DNA of 64,000 nt from Apium graveolens (lineage: Eukaryota > Streptophyta > Magnoliopsida > Apiales > Apiaceae): assembly GCF_009905375.1 (NCBI RefSeq), contig NC_133648.1:310698565-310762564 (forward strand). Direction: 5' to 3'. The notes under the pieces were generated by a model, which was not told the DNA's origin, made no database searches, and worked only from the letters and a program-made list of their open reading frames with translations. Shown here piece after piece: positions 1-11,598 of the stretch. Position numbers and translations under genes: made by a program. How positions within the stretch are numbered: the stretch's first letter is position 1; every line of letters starts with the position of its first letter.

Positions 1-247
1 CGGATATTTATGACCGCTTAAATTCAACTGAAGAAATTCGACCGAGCGCAGTCAAATTTAACTTTTCACTAAAAATTTGAAAATCTCGCCCAAATAATTA
101 AATATTTTGAAAAAAATTAAAAATCCCGCCCAATTTTTAAAAAACAATTAAAAATACCGCCAAAATATTAAATTTGATCGTTTGGAATTAAAAATTTATT
201 TCAACTATTTTTGGTTAGAACTTGAATTCAACCGAATTCCATCAATT

Positions 248-1073
248 TCAACTAACACCATATTTTTTTTTAAAAATAGCAGAATGTTGCTCTTCTATCT
301 CCCCGTATCGCCAATGCTGATCTCCTATGGCCAGATAATTGGAAGCTAATGTTTGAAATCCATTAAAGGAAAGATAGGACATGTGAAGGTGCTTGTTTAT
401 ACGTCCAGGATGCAATAAGGCATGATCTAACTTATCCTTGTTGTTAATCGTAAAGATTATCATCCTTTCATCTCCATAGCTCGACCATAGCCCATCTATA
501 AATTTCAATAGTCCTGTTAGTGTAAACTGCAGAAACCATAATTTTAACAGTCAAGACTATATCATTAGACACCCTTCTGTATGATTAATCTGTATATAAA
601 TAAAATGCTCACTCTATGAACTGTGCCAATAAGATTTTGAAAAGCAGTGCTCTAAGTCTAGTTCAGAATTTAAGTAAATGAAACACGACACTTGTGTTAC
701 TACAAGATTTAGGAAATTAAGTACAAAATACAACGACAAAGTAATAATTACCTACACATCGCGTGGATGGCGTTCAGGTGGAACTGGTTTGGTGTGCCTA
801 TCGATATCTTCAATTACCAGTATGGACCTATTTGAAGTTGCCAGTAACAATTTCCTAAGCCCAGAGTCATGCTTAACATTCATAAGCTGCAAGTCATAAA
901 TATCAAACTTCAAATAATTTGCAATAGCAACTATCAAACTCGATTTTCCAGTCCCGAAAGGCCCGTATAACAAGTACCCTCTTTTCCAAGCCCTTCCTAC
1001 GTATACTCTTATAATACTCTTTCCTCTCCACAAACAAATCCAAATCATCCATGAAGAACTCAATATTCGCCAT
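248..1073 (-). pseudogene. BCS1-like AAA-ATPase gene fragment, broken
   Basis: Two minus-strand exons match the plant BCS1-like (mitochondrial-type) AAA-ATPase family. The upstream exon (about 1073 to 756) carries a Walker A motif GPFGTGKS (usually GPPGTGKS) and a Walker B stretch SILVIEDID. The downstream exon (513 to 248) begins after a good acceptor (ctaacag) and reads FIDGLWSSYGDERMIIFT, then HPGRINKHLHMSY, the usual region after Walker B that includes the arginine-finger segment. The stretch before Walker A (MDDLDLFVERKEYYK) is in another frame from Walker A, so there is a frameshift near 1000-1010. A stop also falls just before the likely intron donor near 752. The N-terminal BCS1 domain is absent. 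It sits inside CACTA element 1 and is best read as captured host sequence. It could instead be an old gene remnant that the element surrounded. Confidence 0.75.
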
Positions 1074-1479
1074 TTAAAAATTAATATATATAAATATAGA
1101 TGTGTTTTTGTTTTAGTTTTCATGGTGATTGAATTTGATCGGTGAGGCAGGAGTGCTATTTGGTGGCGGACGGGTACGGGGTAGGTTTGGCCGTGAATGA
1201 AAGCCAAAAGGGGGTGGGGTGTGTTAAAATTATAAGAAAGAGAACAGGATTGTAGCTCCACATTCTGGTAATCAACGGCTGTAGATTGATTACAAAATAG
1301 CAATCCAAGTGATATGCTCCTGTCAAATGAAATATTGCCATGTGTCCAACATACAAACCTCAATATCTGTTTTTAAAAACAATTATAAATTCGACCAAAA
1401 TTAGTAAATTTTATCATAAATTCAACAATTAAGAGTTTACGGTGTAATTTAAAAATATTTTCCGTGAATTGTTATTTCA

Positions 1480-2806
1480 ATTTTTTTAAAAAATATTTTT
1501 CATCGATCCAACCGTATGGATGTCAATAAATAAATAAATAAATAAATATATATATATTACTGATATAATCAAAGTTTCAAAACAAGATAATTTTATTTGG
1601 TTTGCCATTTTAAAAGACAAATATTAGTTTGACTATTACAAATACATAGTGTTTAGTTTTAAATTGGTGTTTCACTTTTTTTAAAAATATTTTTTATCGA
1701 TCCAAACATATGGATGTCAATAGATATTTATATATATATATATATTAGTGATATAACCAAAATTTCACATCAAAATATTTTTATTTGGTTTTCCATTTTA
1801 AAACTCAAACATCAGTTCTACTAGTAAACTACCTAGTGGTTAATCCTCAATTGGTGTTTCAATTTTTTTAAAAATATTTTTTATCGAACCAACCGTATGG
1901 ATTTTAATATATATATATATATTAGTGATATAACCAAAGTTTCAAATCAAAATAATTTTATTTGGTTTGCCATTTTAAAAGACAAACATCAGTTTAACTA
2001 GTACAACTACATAGTGTTTTGTTTTGAATTTGTGTTTCGCTTTTTTAAAAAATATTTTTCATCGATCCAACCATATAGATGTGAATAGATATTTATATAT
2101 AGATATTAGTGATATAACCAATATTTCAGATCAAAATATTTTTATCTGTTTTGCCATTTTAGAAGTCAAACTGATGTTTTGCCATTTTAAAAGTCAAACA
2201 TCAGTTTGACTAGTAAACTACCTAGTGTTTATCCTCAATTGGTGTTTCAATTTTTTTAAAAATATTTTTTTATCGATCCAACCATATAGATGTCAATAAA
2301 TATATATATATATAACCAAAGTTTCAGATCAAAATAATTTTATTTGATTTACCATTTTAAAAGACAAACATCGGTTTAACTAGTACAACTACATAGTGTT
2401 TTATTTTGAATTGGTGTTTCGCTTTTTTAAAAAATATTTTTCATCGATCCAACCATATGGATGTGAATAGATATGTATATATATATATATATATTAGTGA
2501 TATAACCAAAATTTCAGATCAAAATAAAAGTCAAACATCAGTTTGACTAGCAAACTACCTAGTGGTTAATTCTGAATTGGTGTTTCGATTTTTTTAAATA
2601 TATATTTTATCGATCCAAGCGTATGAATGTCAATAAATATATATATTAATGATATAACCAAAATTTCAAATCAAAATAATTTTATTTGGTTTGCCATTTT
2701 AAAAGACAAACATCAGTTTAACTAGTACAACTACATAGTGTTTTGTTTTGAATAGGTGTTTCACTTTTTTAAAAAATATTTTTCATTGATCCAGCCATAT
2801 GGATGT

Positions 2807-2851
<45 letters not shown>

Positions 2852-3509
2852 TGATATAACCAAAACTTCATATCAAAATAAAAGTCAAACATCAGTTTGA
2901 CTAGTAAACTTCCTAGTGGTTAATCCTGAATTGGTGTTTCGATTTATTTAAAAATATATTTTATCGATCCAACCGTATGAATGTCAATATATATATATAT
3001 ATTAGTGATATAACGAAAATTTTAAATTAAAATAATTTTATTTGGTTTGCCATTTTAAAAGACAAACATGAGTTAAACTAGTACAACTACATAGTGTTTT
3101 GTTTTGAATTGGTGTTTCGCTTTTTTAAAAAATATTTTTCATCGATCCAACCATATGGATGTGAATAGATATTTATATATATATATATATTAGTTATATA
3201 TCCAAAATTTCAGATCAAAATAAAAGTCAAACGTCAGTTTGACTAGTAAACTACCTAGTGGTTAATCCTGAATTGGTGTTTCGATTTTTTTAAATATATA
3301 TTTTATGAATCCAACTGTCTGAATGTCAATAAATATATATATTAGTGATAATAGAAAATTTTCAAATCAAAATAATTTTATTTGGTTTGCCATTTTAAAA
3401 GACAAACATTAGTTTAACTAGTACAACTACATAGTGTTTTGTTTTGAATTGGTGTTTCGCTTTTTTAAAAAATATTTTTCATCGATCCACCTATATGGAT
3501 GTCAATAGA

Positions 3510-3541
<32 letters not shown>

Positions 3542-3960
3542 AGTGATATAACCAAAATTTCAGATCAAAATATTTTTATTTGGTTTGCCATTTTAAAAGT
3601 CAAACATTAGTTTGACTAGTATAACTAACTAGTGTTTAGTCATGAGTTGGTTTTTTGATTTTTTTAAAAATATTTTTCATCGATCCAGCCATATGGATGT
3701 CAATATATATATATATACTAGATCAAAATAATTTTATTTTGTTTGTCATTTTAACTTTCAAACATCAGTCTGAATAGTACAACTGACTAGTTTTTAGTCC
3801 TGAATTGGTGATTCATTTTATTTAGAAATTTTTTTCATCGATCCAACCGTATGGTGGCCAATAAATTTGTATATTAGTGATGTAACCAAAGTTTTTGATC
3901 AAAATAATTTTATTTGGTTTGTAATTTTAAAAGTCAAGCATCAGTTTGACTAGTACAACG
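1480..3960. repeat. Satellite array 1, ~165-195-bp monomer
   Basis: About 14 head-to-tail monomers. Each has a recognisable core, (c)gatccaaccatatggatg, followed by a TA-dinucleotide run of variable length, then ttagtgatataacc, aataattttatttggttt, gccattttaaaag and agtttgactagta. The cores fall at about 1504, 1698, 1890, 2061, 2273, 2446, 2613, 2788, 2966, 3143, 3305, 3482, 3680 and 3838. Much of the length variation comes from the TA run. The array has no coding capacity. The same monomer family forms arrays at 15655-20460 and, more diverged, at 38250-39400. Confidence 0.9.
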
Positions 3961-4572
3961 AAGTAACATTAATTTTATTTTTTTAACAAATAAGGAAATT
4001 TGAAAATTCTTATAGCGCATAAATTATTTTTTTAAGAACTAATTTTTTTTATTTGGAAAACTTTAATTCTCTCCCATATTCATAATTTCAAAATATTCAC
4101 TAACATTTGAATAAAGTTTTTATTAAAAAATAAAATTCTGAAAAATCCTAAATACAACCGAATTCCATTGAAATATAACTTCGAAAAGGGCGGGAAATTT
4201 CCTTTACTTTATTTTGAAAATTTTAAGAGTATGGGTAAATTTCCCGCCATTTTAAATATAAAATTTGACCGAAATCGGTTGAATTTAGGAGTGCCAAATA
4301 AACTACTTTCTGGGAAAATTCCCTCCACTTTTTTATTGGGGCTAAATTCGACCGAATAAAAAATTGGTCGAATTTAACGGCTAAATTCGACCGTTTTAAT
4401 TTTGACCGTTTTAATTTCGACCATTTTCGGTTAAAATTGGTTGTAAATATGACCGTTTAAATACGACCATTTGAATTCGACCGAAGCCGGTCGAATTTAG
4501 ACGTGTCCAAAGGATTCGACCCCGTGCGGTCGAATTTAAATCAGTTGTATTTAAACTTGTTTTCTTGTAGTG

Positions 4573-6097
4573 TATATCATTCTTTATGGATCACTTAATG
4601 GATATTTTCCATTAGAAAGAGAAAAAATATATGTTCAACATCCTTCAATTGCAAAAAACTTATATCTATTTATTTCTTAGCCGTCTTCTTATTTATTTCT
4701 GTTAATTAACTTTTATACTATTCAATTAAAGAGCCCCTATGTGGAGGCTCCCAAGTTTGCAGGCACACAAAATAATTATGACTTCCCCGTGCCAATAGTA
4801 CCGCCTGGTGCACAGAGACATTCATGAACTTGGTGCTCTGCTACAACATAAAGAGTTTAAGTATATTGCCTATTTAAGTAATCATTATATTGCTGCAGCT
4901 AGGGGGATCATATTGTTTAATGTGTTTGTGCGGGGAAGTTTCAGGCTGCTAGAGCTGGTAAAGGATAGTGTAATATGCAGATGACAGAAGATATACAGTA
5001 TAAGGGTGAAGATTAGTCATGATAGTAGGGTTTGAGGTGGCTACTTTATATTTTAATTTTTAATTTTTAATTCTTTTCATGTGTTATGTACATTGTCATC
5101 AGAATGCCCATGTTTATACCTCAAGACATTTCTTTGCCCTTCTTTTTTCCAAAGTCTCATTTTTTTTCTGTAATAGCATTGGTCGTAACAAATTAGATAT
5201 ATAATGCTGAACTACTAAACAGTAAAGAACAAAGTCGGGGATGTGTCTCCTCTTATGTTGTTAGGGGAGTAGGTGATGACATGATGTTGCAAAAAATGAA
5301 ATGTTATAGGGTTCATTCCTTTTGATACACGTTTTTAAGGACATTAGGCTAGTTTTAGAGCAAGTACTGAACTTTTTTAAGGAAGCAGTGAAATAATCTT
5401 GTTTAAAAGTCAGGCTTTGGGTAGCAGAATTAGTGAAAGATTGTTATCTAGCATAAGATGTTATTGAGGACCGGTAAAGAAAGAGTAGATCCTTTGGAAA
5501 ATTAGACTGCAGACTAAAGAAATGGTTACATCCGGATGCCTGATGATTAGCTCCATCTGAAGGATGATTTTTTAATCTCTCTTTCAAAGATAATTTTTTT
5601 TGTAAAAGAATAGATATGTATGTTCTGTGCATAAATTTTAGAATGGCAGAGAAAGTAGATATTTTTATCGTGATTTGATCAGCTATTTTACAATCACTGA
5701 ACAAATGATTCGATCACAAGTAATGGACCGAATATCTATCTCAAAATTCGATCTCTATTATTCAGACTTCAAATACCAAAACCAAAAAACTATGACTTGA
5801 ATTCTTTTTCTAGTTTTCTACCACCTACTATAATGCACCTAAAACATGAACCTAAAGGTACCTCAAGTGTAAAACAAATAAAATTTATGTAGTGATAAAG
5901 GCTTTTATATATATCTTCACTTTTCCCTAAAACATTGGTAAGCTGTATTAAATTTGTAAGCAGAATGCACCCATAATGAAATTGCAATTGTAATCAAACT
6001 TCCAGATTTAATAGACAACACTCAGCACATAATATACACAATTGCAATCACACAAACAGCTCAATCCAAATTCAAATCAATCATTAAATCGAAATTC
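4573..6097. other. Spacer without a recognised gene
   Basis: I found no convincing gene here. The stretch 4740-5010 is less AT-rich than its surroundings and could be a decayed exon, but no frame stays open or matches a family I know. A minus-strand open frame at 5444-5704 (86 codons) has no recognisable motif. The part nearest 6097 probably corresponds to the intron after the first coding exon of the UAP56-like gene. Confidence 0.4.
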
Positions 6098-6444
6098 TTA
6101 TTTTTTAACGGACTCACTGTTAGTTTTGGCGTAGATAGAGTCAGAAGGTTTCTCATGCTCCTCTTCATACGCGTCGTTGTCCTTGTTCTCGCCCATCTTG
6201 CATATACACGCACATATACATATATATAAGCTCACGAATTAAAATCGATATCAAAATCAGAGAATACTAGGATGAAATTGAAGAGAAATATATAAAAAAT
6301 AGGTGTGAGTATAGAATAATCGAACCTTGTGCTTAGATCTGAGAGAATTGAGAGAGCTAGGGTTTTGCGTCGTTGTCTACAGAGAAAATGCTAGAGATAT
6401 AATAGAGAGAGAGAGAGACGAAGTGGGGAGAGATTGATACTCGG
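6098..6444 (-). pseudogene. 5' end of a UAP56-type DEAD-box RNA helicase gene
   Basis: On the minus strand, a CT-rich leader (6444 to ~6326) is followed by a GT...AG leader intron (~6325 to 6197) and then an ATG at 6196. The 32-codon frame starts MGENKDNDAYEEE and ends SESVKK before a stop at 6098-6100. Plant UAP56 (the mRNA-export helicase, RH15/RH56 type) starts with the same acidic sequence and has an exon boundary just after the KK. Here about eight residues of the acidic stretch after AYEEE are missing, and the expected splice donor after KK now reads as a stop. No helicase motifs follow. The copia element at 6445 inserted in the leader. The fragment keeps its leader intron, so it came from genomic DNA and not from mRNA. 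Confidence 0.65.
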
Positions 6445-6761
6445 TGTTAAAAAGAAAATATAATTTTGACTTAAAATAATAGAATTTTATAGCCTATTCT
6501 AGATTATTCTTGATTTTGTCTAAAATTTAGAACTATCCATAGAGTATTCTAGTAGTGTGTCTTTTTATCTCTAGCATTTAAGAAAGAGTATTTTGAACTC
6601 AAGCAATTAAGTGTCTAGATTTTTCCATGGACTTCTATATAAAGTCTTGTACCAAATCATTTATAATAAAGTCATTTTCAAGCATTATAGTTTATATAAA
6701 ATACGTCTTCTCCTAAATATTTTGAGTTGTGTGAGTTTGGGTTAGATCCTTTCTTCCAACA
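6445..6761 (+). repeat. Left LTR of the outer copia element
   Basis: 317 bp, TG...CA ends, almost collinear with 15208-15523. The tRNA-Met-type primer binding site starts four bases after its end. Confidence 0.92.
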
Positions 6762-6833
6762 AAGTGGTATCAAGAGCCAAAGGTTCTATTTGTCTTCAAA
6801 TAAGACTTGTGTTTGTTAAAGAAGAAGGAGATC

Positions 6834-7072
6834 ATGGCAAATGGAATGTCTCAATGGCAAATGCCAAAATTCACCAAAGACAATTACGAGAATTGGTGCA
6901 TTCGTATGAAGGCGATCCTTGGAGCAAATTATGTGTGGGAACTTGTGGATAAAGGATTAATGGTGCCCGAAGATGAAGCTAATTTGAATCAAGTTCAAAA
7001 AGATCAACTACAAGACCAAAGAAAGAAGGACCAAAAGGCGATTATGATCATCCATCAATGTTTGGATGATTA
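6834..7072 (+). pseudogene. copia Gag, N-terminal part
   Basis: The frame from the ATG at 6834 reads MANGMSQWQMPKFTKDNYEN and continues as a UBN2-type copia Gag up to LDDY. It is then cut by the nested element at 7073. The gag sequence resumes at 9223, and the two flanks restore one continuous gag frame when the insertion is ignored. Gag forms the retrotransposon particle. Confidence 0.85.
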
Positions 7073-7499
7073 TGTTGGGGTTAAACCCAATAGGTAGTAT
7101 GGTCTTGGTGATAGAAAACATAATTGAATTGGGTAATAATTGTACAATTATTATCATAATTGATTTGGGTAATAATTGTGTTGACAATTATTATTATAAT
7201 GGGAATGGGTAATAATTGTATTGGTAGACAATTATTATTGTAATCATATTAGGTATATCTTGTTGGCTAAGTTTGTGATGGCTATATATACATAGTCATG
7301 TTATTGTTTTGATGTATGGTTGAGTATTATTTGACATAAGTATCACTTGAGTGAATACCGTTTGGTGAGATTGATTGTATTATTGATAATTGTTTTGATT
7401 AATAATACAAGTTGGGACGTGGGTTTTTCCCTGTCATATATTGAGTGTGTGTTTTGCATTATTTGTTTGGTTCTATACTTGTGTGTGTTCCCCCTAACA
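7073..7499 (+). repeat. Left LTR of the nested element
   Basis: 427 bp, TG...CA ends. It contains repeated GGGTAATAATTG-type units. The right LTR is ~11 bp longer, mainly through extra copies of this type of unit. Confidence 0.9.
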
Positions 7500-7522
7500 A
7501 TTGGTATCAAGAGCCAAGGTTC

Positions 7523-8320
7523 ATGATGGAGAAGGTTTGGAGATTTGAAATTGAATTGTTTAATGGAAGAAACAATTTTACCTTATGGCAAAGTACGGTA
7601 AAAGATCTGTTAATTCAACGAGGGTTATATGCGACTCTCGGAGGGAAGAAGCCTACTGAAGTTGATGATACAAAGTGGGGAGACATGAAGTTACGTGCAG
7701 CATCAACGATCCGGTTGGCCCTTGCACCGGAAATCAAGTATGATGTTCTTGAAGAGGACAATCCCAAGAATTTGTGGGAGAAGTTAACGAAGACTTATCA
7801 CTCAAAGTCTTTGGCCAACAAGTTGTTTCTCAAGAAATATTTGTTTGGGCTCAAGATGGAAGAAGACGGAGATTTAAGAGATCATCTGAATCATTTTAAT
7901 GGCTTAATCAACCAGCTAAATAATTTGGATGAAAAATTAAAGGATGAGGACAAAGCTATTCTACTACTAGTGTCTCTACCGAAGAAGTATAATACTGTGA
8001 TGACTTATTTATTGGTTGGGAAAACGAAGTTAGATTTGGATGAGACTATTGTTGTTCTTTTAGAGTTAGAAAGATTGATGAAACAAGAATCGAGTGACAT
8101 ATCTGATGGAAGTGCATTTGTGGTACGTGCGCGTGACATGAAAAAAAAGTATACTAAGAAACATAACCCTAATATCAGGTGTTTTTATTGTGAGGAATTG
8201 GGTCATATACAATTTACGTGTCCAAAGGCAAGAGAAGACTTGAGAGAGTTGAAGAAAAATCGAGGGGGTAGTGTTTCGCTTGTAGAAGCTGATGAAGATG
8301 TTCTTTTGGTTCAAGAATAG
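7523..8320 (+). CDS. copia-type Gag of the nested element
   Basis: An open frame of 265 codons runs from the ATG at 7523, 24 bases after the left LTR. An in-frame ATG further upstream at 7445 lies inside the LTR and is not the likely start. The N-terminal part matches the UBN2 Gag family: WRFEIELFNGRNNFTLWQ, then LWEKLTKTYHSKSLANK. A zinc knuckle CFYCEELGHIQFTC (C-X2-C-X4-H-X4-C) lies at about residues 215-230. A stop at 8318-8320 separates it from the protease part, either a readthrough or recoding point of the original or a later mutation. Gag coats the element's RNA in particles. This is the longest undamaged reading frame in the window, so it is probably among the younger elements. Confidence 0.85.
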   Translation: MMEKVWRFEIELFNGRNNFTLWQSTVKDLLIQRGLYATLGGKKPTEVDDTKWGDMKLRAASTIRLALAPEIKYDVLEEDNPKNLWEKLTKTYHSKSLANKLFLKKYLFGLKMEEDGDLRDHLNHFNGLINQLNNLDEKLKDEDKAILLLVSLPKKYNTVMTYLLVGKTKLDLDETIVVLLELERLMKQESSDISDGSAFVVRARDMKKKYTKKHNPNIRCFYCEELGHIQFTCPKAREDLRELKKNRGGSVSLVEADEDVLLVQE

Positions 8321-8742
8321 AAGGGATCAAAAGAAGAATGGGTGCTTGACTCGGGATGTTCTCATCACATATGTGGTAGGAGAGACTGGTTCTTGTCCTA
8401 TAAAAAGTGTGAGGGAAAGACTGTAACTTTACCGAACGGTAAAACGGTTAAGGTTGCTGGCATTGGTGAGGTAACAATGAAACGTCACAACGGTCGTGTT
8501 TAGAAGTTAACTCAAGTAAGATACATACCGGAGTTAAATCGAAATCTGATTTCGTTGGGTAAATTAGTTGATTTGGGATATACTGTTATGATGAAGAACA
8601 ATATGTTGAAAGTCACTAAAGGAGATATAGAGATACTCAAAGGTCGAAAAGATAAGAGAAATCTTTTTGTACTAGAAGGAGGGGTTATTGTTCGAGGGGA
8701 GGTATTGGGCGATCGACGTCGATGGCTTGATGGTGACCGTTA
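8321..8742 (+). pseudogene. Protease-region remnant of the nested element
   Basis: In the Gag frame after the stop, the sequence reads EEWVLDSGCSHHICG, the retropepsin active-site region of copia Pol (D-S-G). It continues with RYIPELNRNLISLGKL, typical of the stretch between protease and integrase. A stop near 8502 breaks the frame, and the coding sequence ends before any integrase motif. The remainder up to 8784 is noncoding. Confidence 0.75.
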
Positions 8743-8784
8743 ATTCGGTTGTGCATGCAATCATATTGGGTTGAAGGGGAGGAT

Positions 8785-9222
8785 TGTTGGGGTTAAACCC
8801 AATAGGTAGTATGGTCTTGGTGATAGAAAACATAATTGAATTGGGTAATAATTGTATGGGTAGAAAATTATTATCATAATTGAGTTGGGTAATAATTGTA
8901 TGTGTTGACAATTATTATTATAATGGGAATGGGTAATAATTGTATGGGTAGACAATTATTATTGTAATCAGATTAGGTACGTCTTGTTGGCTAAGTTTGT
9001 GATGGCTATATATACATAGTCATGTTATTATTTTGATATATGCTTGAGTATTGTTTGACTTAAGTATCACTTGAGTGAATACTGTTTGGTGAGATTGATT
9101 ATATTATTGATAATTATTTTGATTAATAATACAAGTTGGGACGTGGGTTTTTCCGTGTCATATATTGAGTGTGTGTTTTGCATTATTTGTTTGGTTCTAT
9201 ACTTGTGTGTGTTCCCCTAACA
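8785..9222 (+). repeat. Right LTR of the nested element
   Basis: 438 bp, collinear with 7073-7499, ending CCCCTAACA. Gag of the outer element resumes directly after it. Confidence 0.9.
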
Positions 9223-10005
9223 TATTCAATGCTACAAAAGGTGGCTTCCGCAACAACATCAAAGAAAGTTTGGGATCTTCTAAATTCTTCTTTTAGTGGA
9301 AATGCAAAAGTGAAGAGAGTTCGTTTACAAACACTTCATGGCGAGTTTGAGGCTTTGCGAATGAAAGAATCTGAATCAATCTCGGATTATTTTTCAAGGC
9401 TCTTGACCATTGTCAACCAAATGAAAATCAATGGAGAAGAGGTTAGTGATGTTCGTGTCATTGAAAAAATTCTTTGGTCACTTTTCTCTAAATTTGATTA
9501 TAAAGTCGTGGCAATTGAGGAGGCTAAAGATATAGATGAAATGACTATTGATGAGCTTATGGGATCACTACAAGCCCATGAAGAAAAAATGTTTAAAAGG
9601 AATGAACCAAATGAACAAGCCTTGCAAGTAAAATTATCTTTCAAAATTAATGATGGAAGATACACAATTCAAAGTGGTCATGGCCAAGGACGTAGACGGG
9701 GCTTCTTACATGGACAAGGAAGAGGACGTGGCCAAAAAAGAGAGGAAAATCAAAAGGATGAAAGAGTGTGCGAGACAAGAAATTCAAGAGGTCGTGGAAA
9801 AGGAAGATTTATTTCAAGATATGACAAATCAAATGTCAAGTGTTATAATTGTCAAAAATTTGGTCATTATGCTTCTGAATGCCACACTTCAAGAAATCAA
9901 GTTGAGGAGCAAGATAATCTTGTAAAAGACAAATGCAATGAACCCACTTTACTTTTAGCACAAAAATGGAGAAGAAAATTATGGAGACAGTGTATGGTAT
10001 CTTGA
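9223..10005 (+). pseudogene. copia Gag, C-terminal part (copy 1)
   Basis: Continues the outer element's Gag: [15 protein letters not shown], then [20 protein letters not shown], an RG-rich stretch, and the zinc knuckle [14 protein letters not shown] (C-X2-C-X4-H-X4-C) near 9841-9883. The protease frame that follows (DSRAS) is shifted relative to this one, so a frameshift lies shortly before 10005. Confidence 0.85.
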
Positions 10006-11598
10006 TAGTAGGGCAAGCTATCATATGTGTGGAAATAAAAACTTGTTCGTGGATCTCGATGAAAATGTAAATGGCAAAGTCACTTTTGGAGACTCTTCGG
10101 GAGTTCCCATCAAAGGAAGAGGTAACATCTTAATTCGCTTCAAAAATGGAGATCATGATTTTATTTCAAGTGTTTATTATGTAACTAGTATGAAAAAAAA
10201 TATCTTAAGTTTGGGCCAACTAATGGAGAAAGGCTACACCATCACCATGAAAGATGGATTTCTTAACTTAAGAGACTCTTGTGATAATTTAATTGCTAAG
10301 GTGCCTATGACCATGAATCGTATGTTTATTCCCAAAATTAAAAATGATGCAAAAAAATGTTTAAAGCCTTGTGTTGGATATTCTTCTTGGCTCTGGCATC
10401 TTAGGCTTGGGCACTTAAATTTTGAACGATTAAATTCACTATCTAAGAAGAACATGGTGAATGGTTTGCCTCACATCAATCATCCAAATCAAATTTGCGA
10501 AGGATGCCTATTCAGAAAGCAATCAAGAAGGAGTTTTCCAAAGGAATCTATGACAAGAACAAATGAGACGCTTGAAATTATTCACTCAGATGTATATGGA
10601 CCTTTTAATCCTCCATCTTTTAGCAAAAATCGTTATTTTTTATTATTTATTGATGATTTTAGCCGCAAGATATGGGTGTACTTTCTCAACGAGAAGTCTC
10701 AAGTTTTTGAATGCTTTAAAAAAATCAAAGTGCAAGTTGAAAAGGAGAGCAAATATTATATATAAAAGCAATTCATTCGGATCGAGGAGGCGAATTCAAT
10801 TCAAATGAGGTCTTAAAATTTTGTGAAGATTATGGAATATGAAGACCCGCAACGGTGCAAAGATCACCTCAACAAAATGGAGACTCTAAAAGAAAAAATA
10901 GAAGCATTCTTAATATGGCTCGAAACATGCTAAAAATAAAAAATATGCCTAAGGAGTTTTGGGCCGAAGCAGTAGATTATGCCGTTTACTTGTCAAATCG
11001 ATGTCCAACAAGAAGTGTCAAAGACATGACTCCACAACAAGCATGGAAATGAAAAAGACCATCTATTACTCACTTACGAGTTTTTGGAAGCATAGATTAT
11101 GCAAATGTCGATGATAAGCTACGAACAAAGTTAGATTACAAAAGTGAGAAGTATGTCTTTGTTGGCTATGATGCAAGAGCAAAGGGGTACAAACTTTATA
11201 ACCCCATTAATGGAAAAATTGTTATTAGTAGAGATATTGTGTTTGATGAAGAAGTCTCATGGGATTGGAGCAATGCACAAGAAGATTATAATTTCTTATC
11301 ATTTATTGATGAAGAAGACATTAAAGAAAATTATGGGCAACATATCACTACTCCCACATCACCACGAGCAACAAGTAGTGATGGACAAACAACTCCCTCA
11401 TCTTTTTCAAGTGATAGTGATGAGACACCACCAAGGAATTATAGAAATCTTCAAGAAATTTATAATAAAATGGATCAGGTTCCCGCCATTTCTGACTTAA
11501 CTCTACTTTGTATTCCAGCGGAAACCGAACCAACAAGCTTCAAAGAAGCCGTGCAAGATGAAAGGTGGAAGAGAGCAATGAACGAGGAGATTGAGTTA
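9415..11598 (+). repeat. Internal tandem duplication of copia gag-PR-INT, unit 1
   Basis: This stretch is repeated at 11599-13748, offset by 2183 bases. Both units run from the middle of gag through the integrase C-terminal region and the start of the RT region. The junction at about 11598-11610 contains aaccaaatgaaaa, which also occurs at 9415-9427. The join therefore lies where the INT/RT end of one unit meets the gag start of the next. Confidence 0.9.
9990..11597 (+). pseudogene. copia protease and integrase (copy 1)
   Basis: The protease active site reads [13 protein letters not shown]. The canonical D-S-G is D-S-R, which should inactivate it, and copy 2 shares this change. The pre-integrase motif follows (LWHLRLGHLNFERL, then CEGCLFRKQ). 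The integrase core follows with IHSDVYGPF (first D) and SDRGGEF (second D). The third catalytic residue is lost: the QQNGDSKRKN segment has K where E is expected. Stops occur near 10763, 10841 and 11050. The C-terminal integrase part (THLRVFGSI, VFVGYDARAKGYKLYNP) and the linker before RT are readable to 11597. Confidence 0.85.

Larger units (their letters stand above)
1..4572. mobile_element. CACTA element 1 (left tip outside window)
   Basis: The right terminus at 4559-4572 is GTTTTCTTGTAGTG, the inverted form of the classic plant CACTA tip CACTACAAGAAAAC. Motifs of the type TTCGACCG recur in the last ~450 bases (4120-4550). They reappear in opposite orientation at 1-240, as expected for subterminal repeats at both ends, so the left tip probably lies a short way before base 1. 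Inside are a broken AAA-ATPase gene fragment (248-1073) and a satellite array (1480-3960). No transposase is seen, so this looks like a non-autonomous element that picked up gene sequence. The 3-bp target duplication cannot be tested because the left end is missing. Confidence 0.75.
7073..9222 (+). mobile_element. Nested short copia-type LTR element (gag and protease only)
   Basis: LTRs at 7073-7499 and 8785-9222 begin TGTTGGGG and end CCCCTAACA. The primer binding site TGGTATCAAGAGCC is at 7502-7515. The purine-rich tract GGGGAGGAT lies just before 8785. The internal region is only ~1.3 kb and codes for Gag plus the start of Pol (protease). Integrase, RT and RNase H are absent, so it must have relied on a related full element to move. 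A clean 5-bp target duplication is not seen. The right flank seems to have lost about three bases. Confidence 0.9.

Noticed and set aside
1..240. TTCGACC words here and in 47690-48115 as one shared repeat
   Set aside because: The CACTA motif is TTCGACCG with no dyad to TCCTGGTCGAA. The overlap of seven bases is likely chance.
678..899. Plus-strand frame of 73 codons
   Set aside because: It is the antisense shadow of the AAA-ATPase exon.
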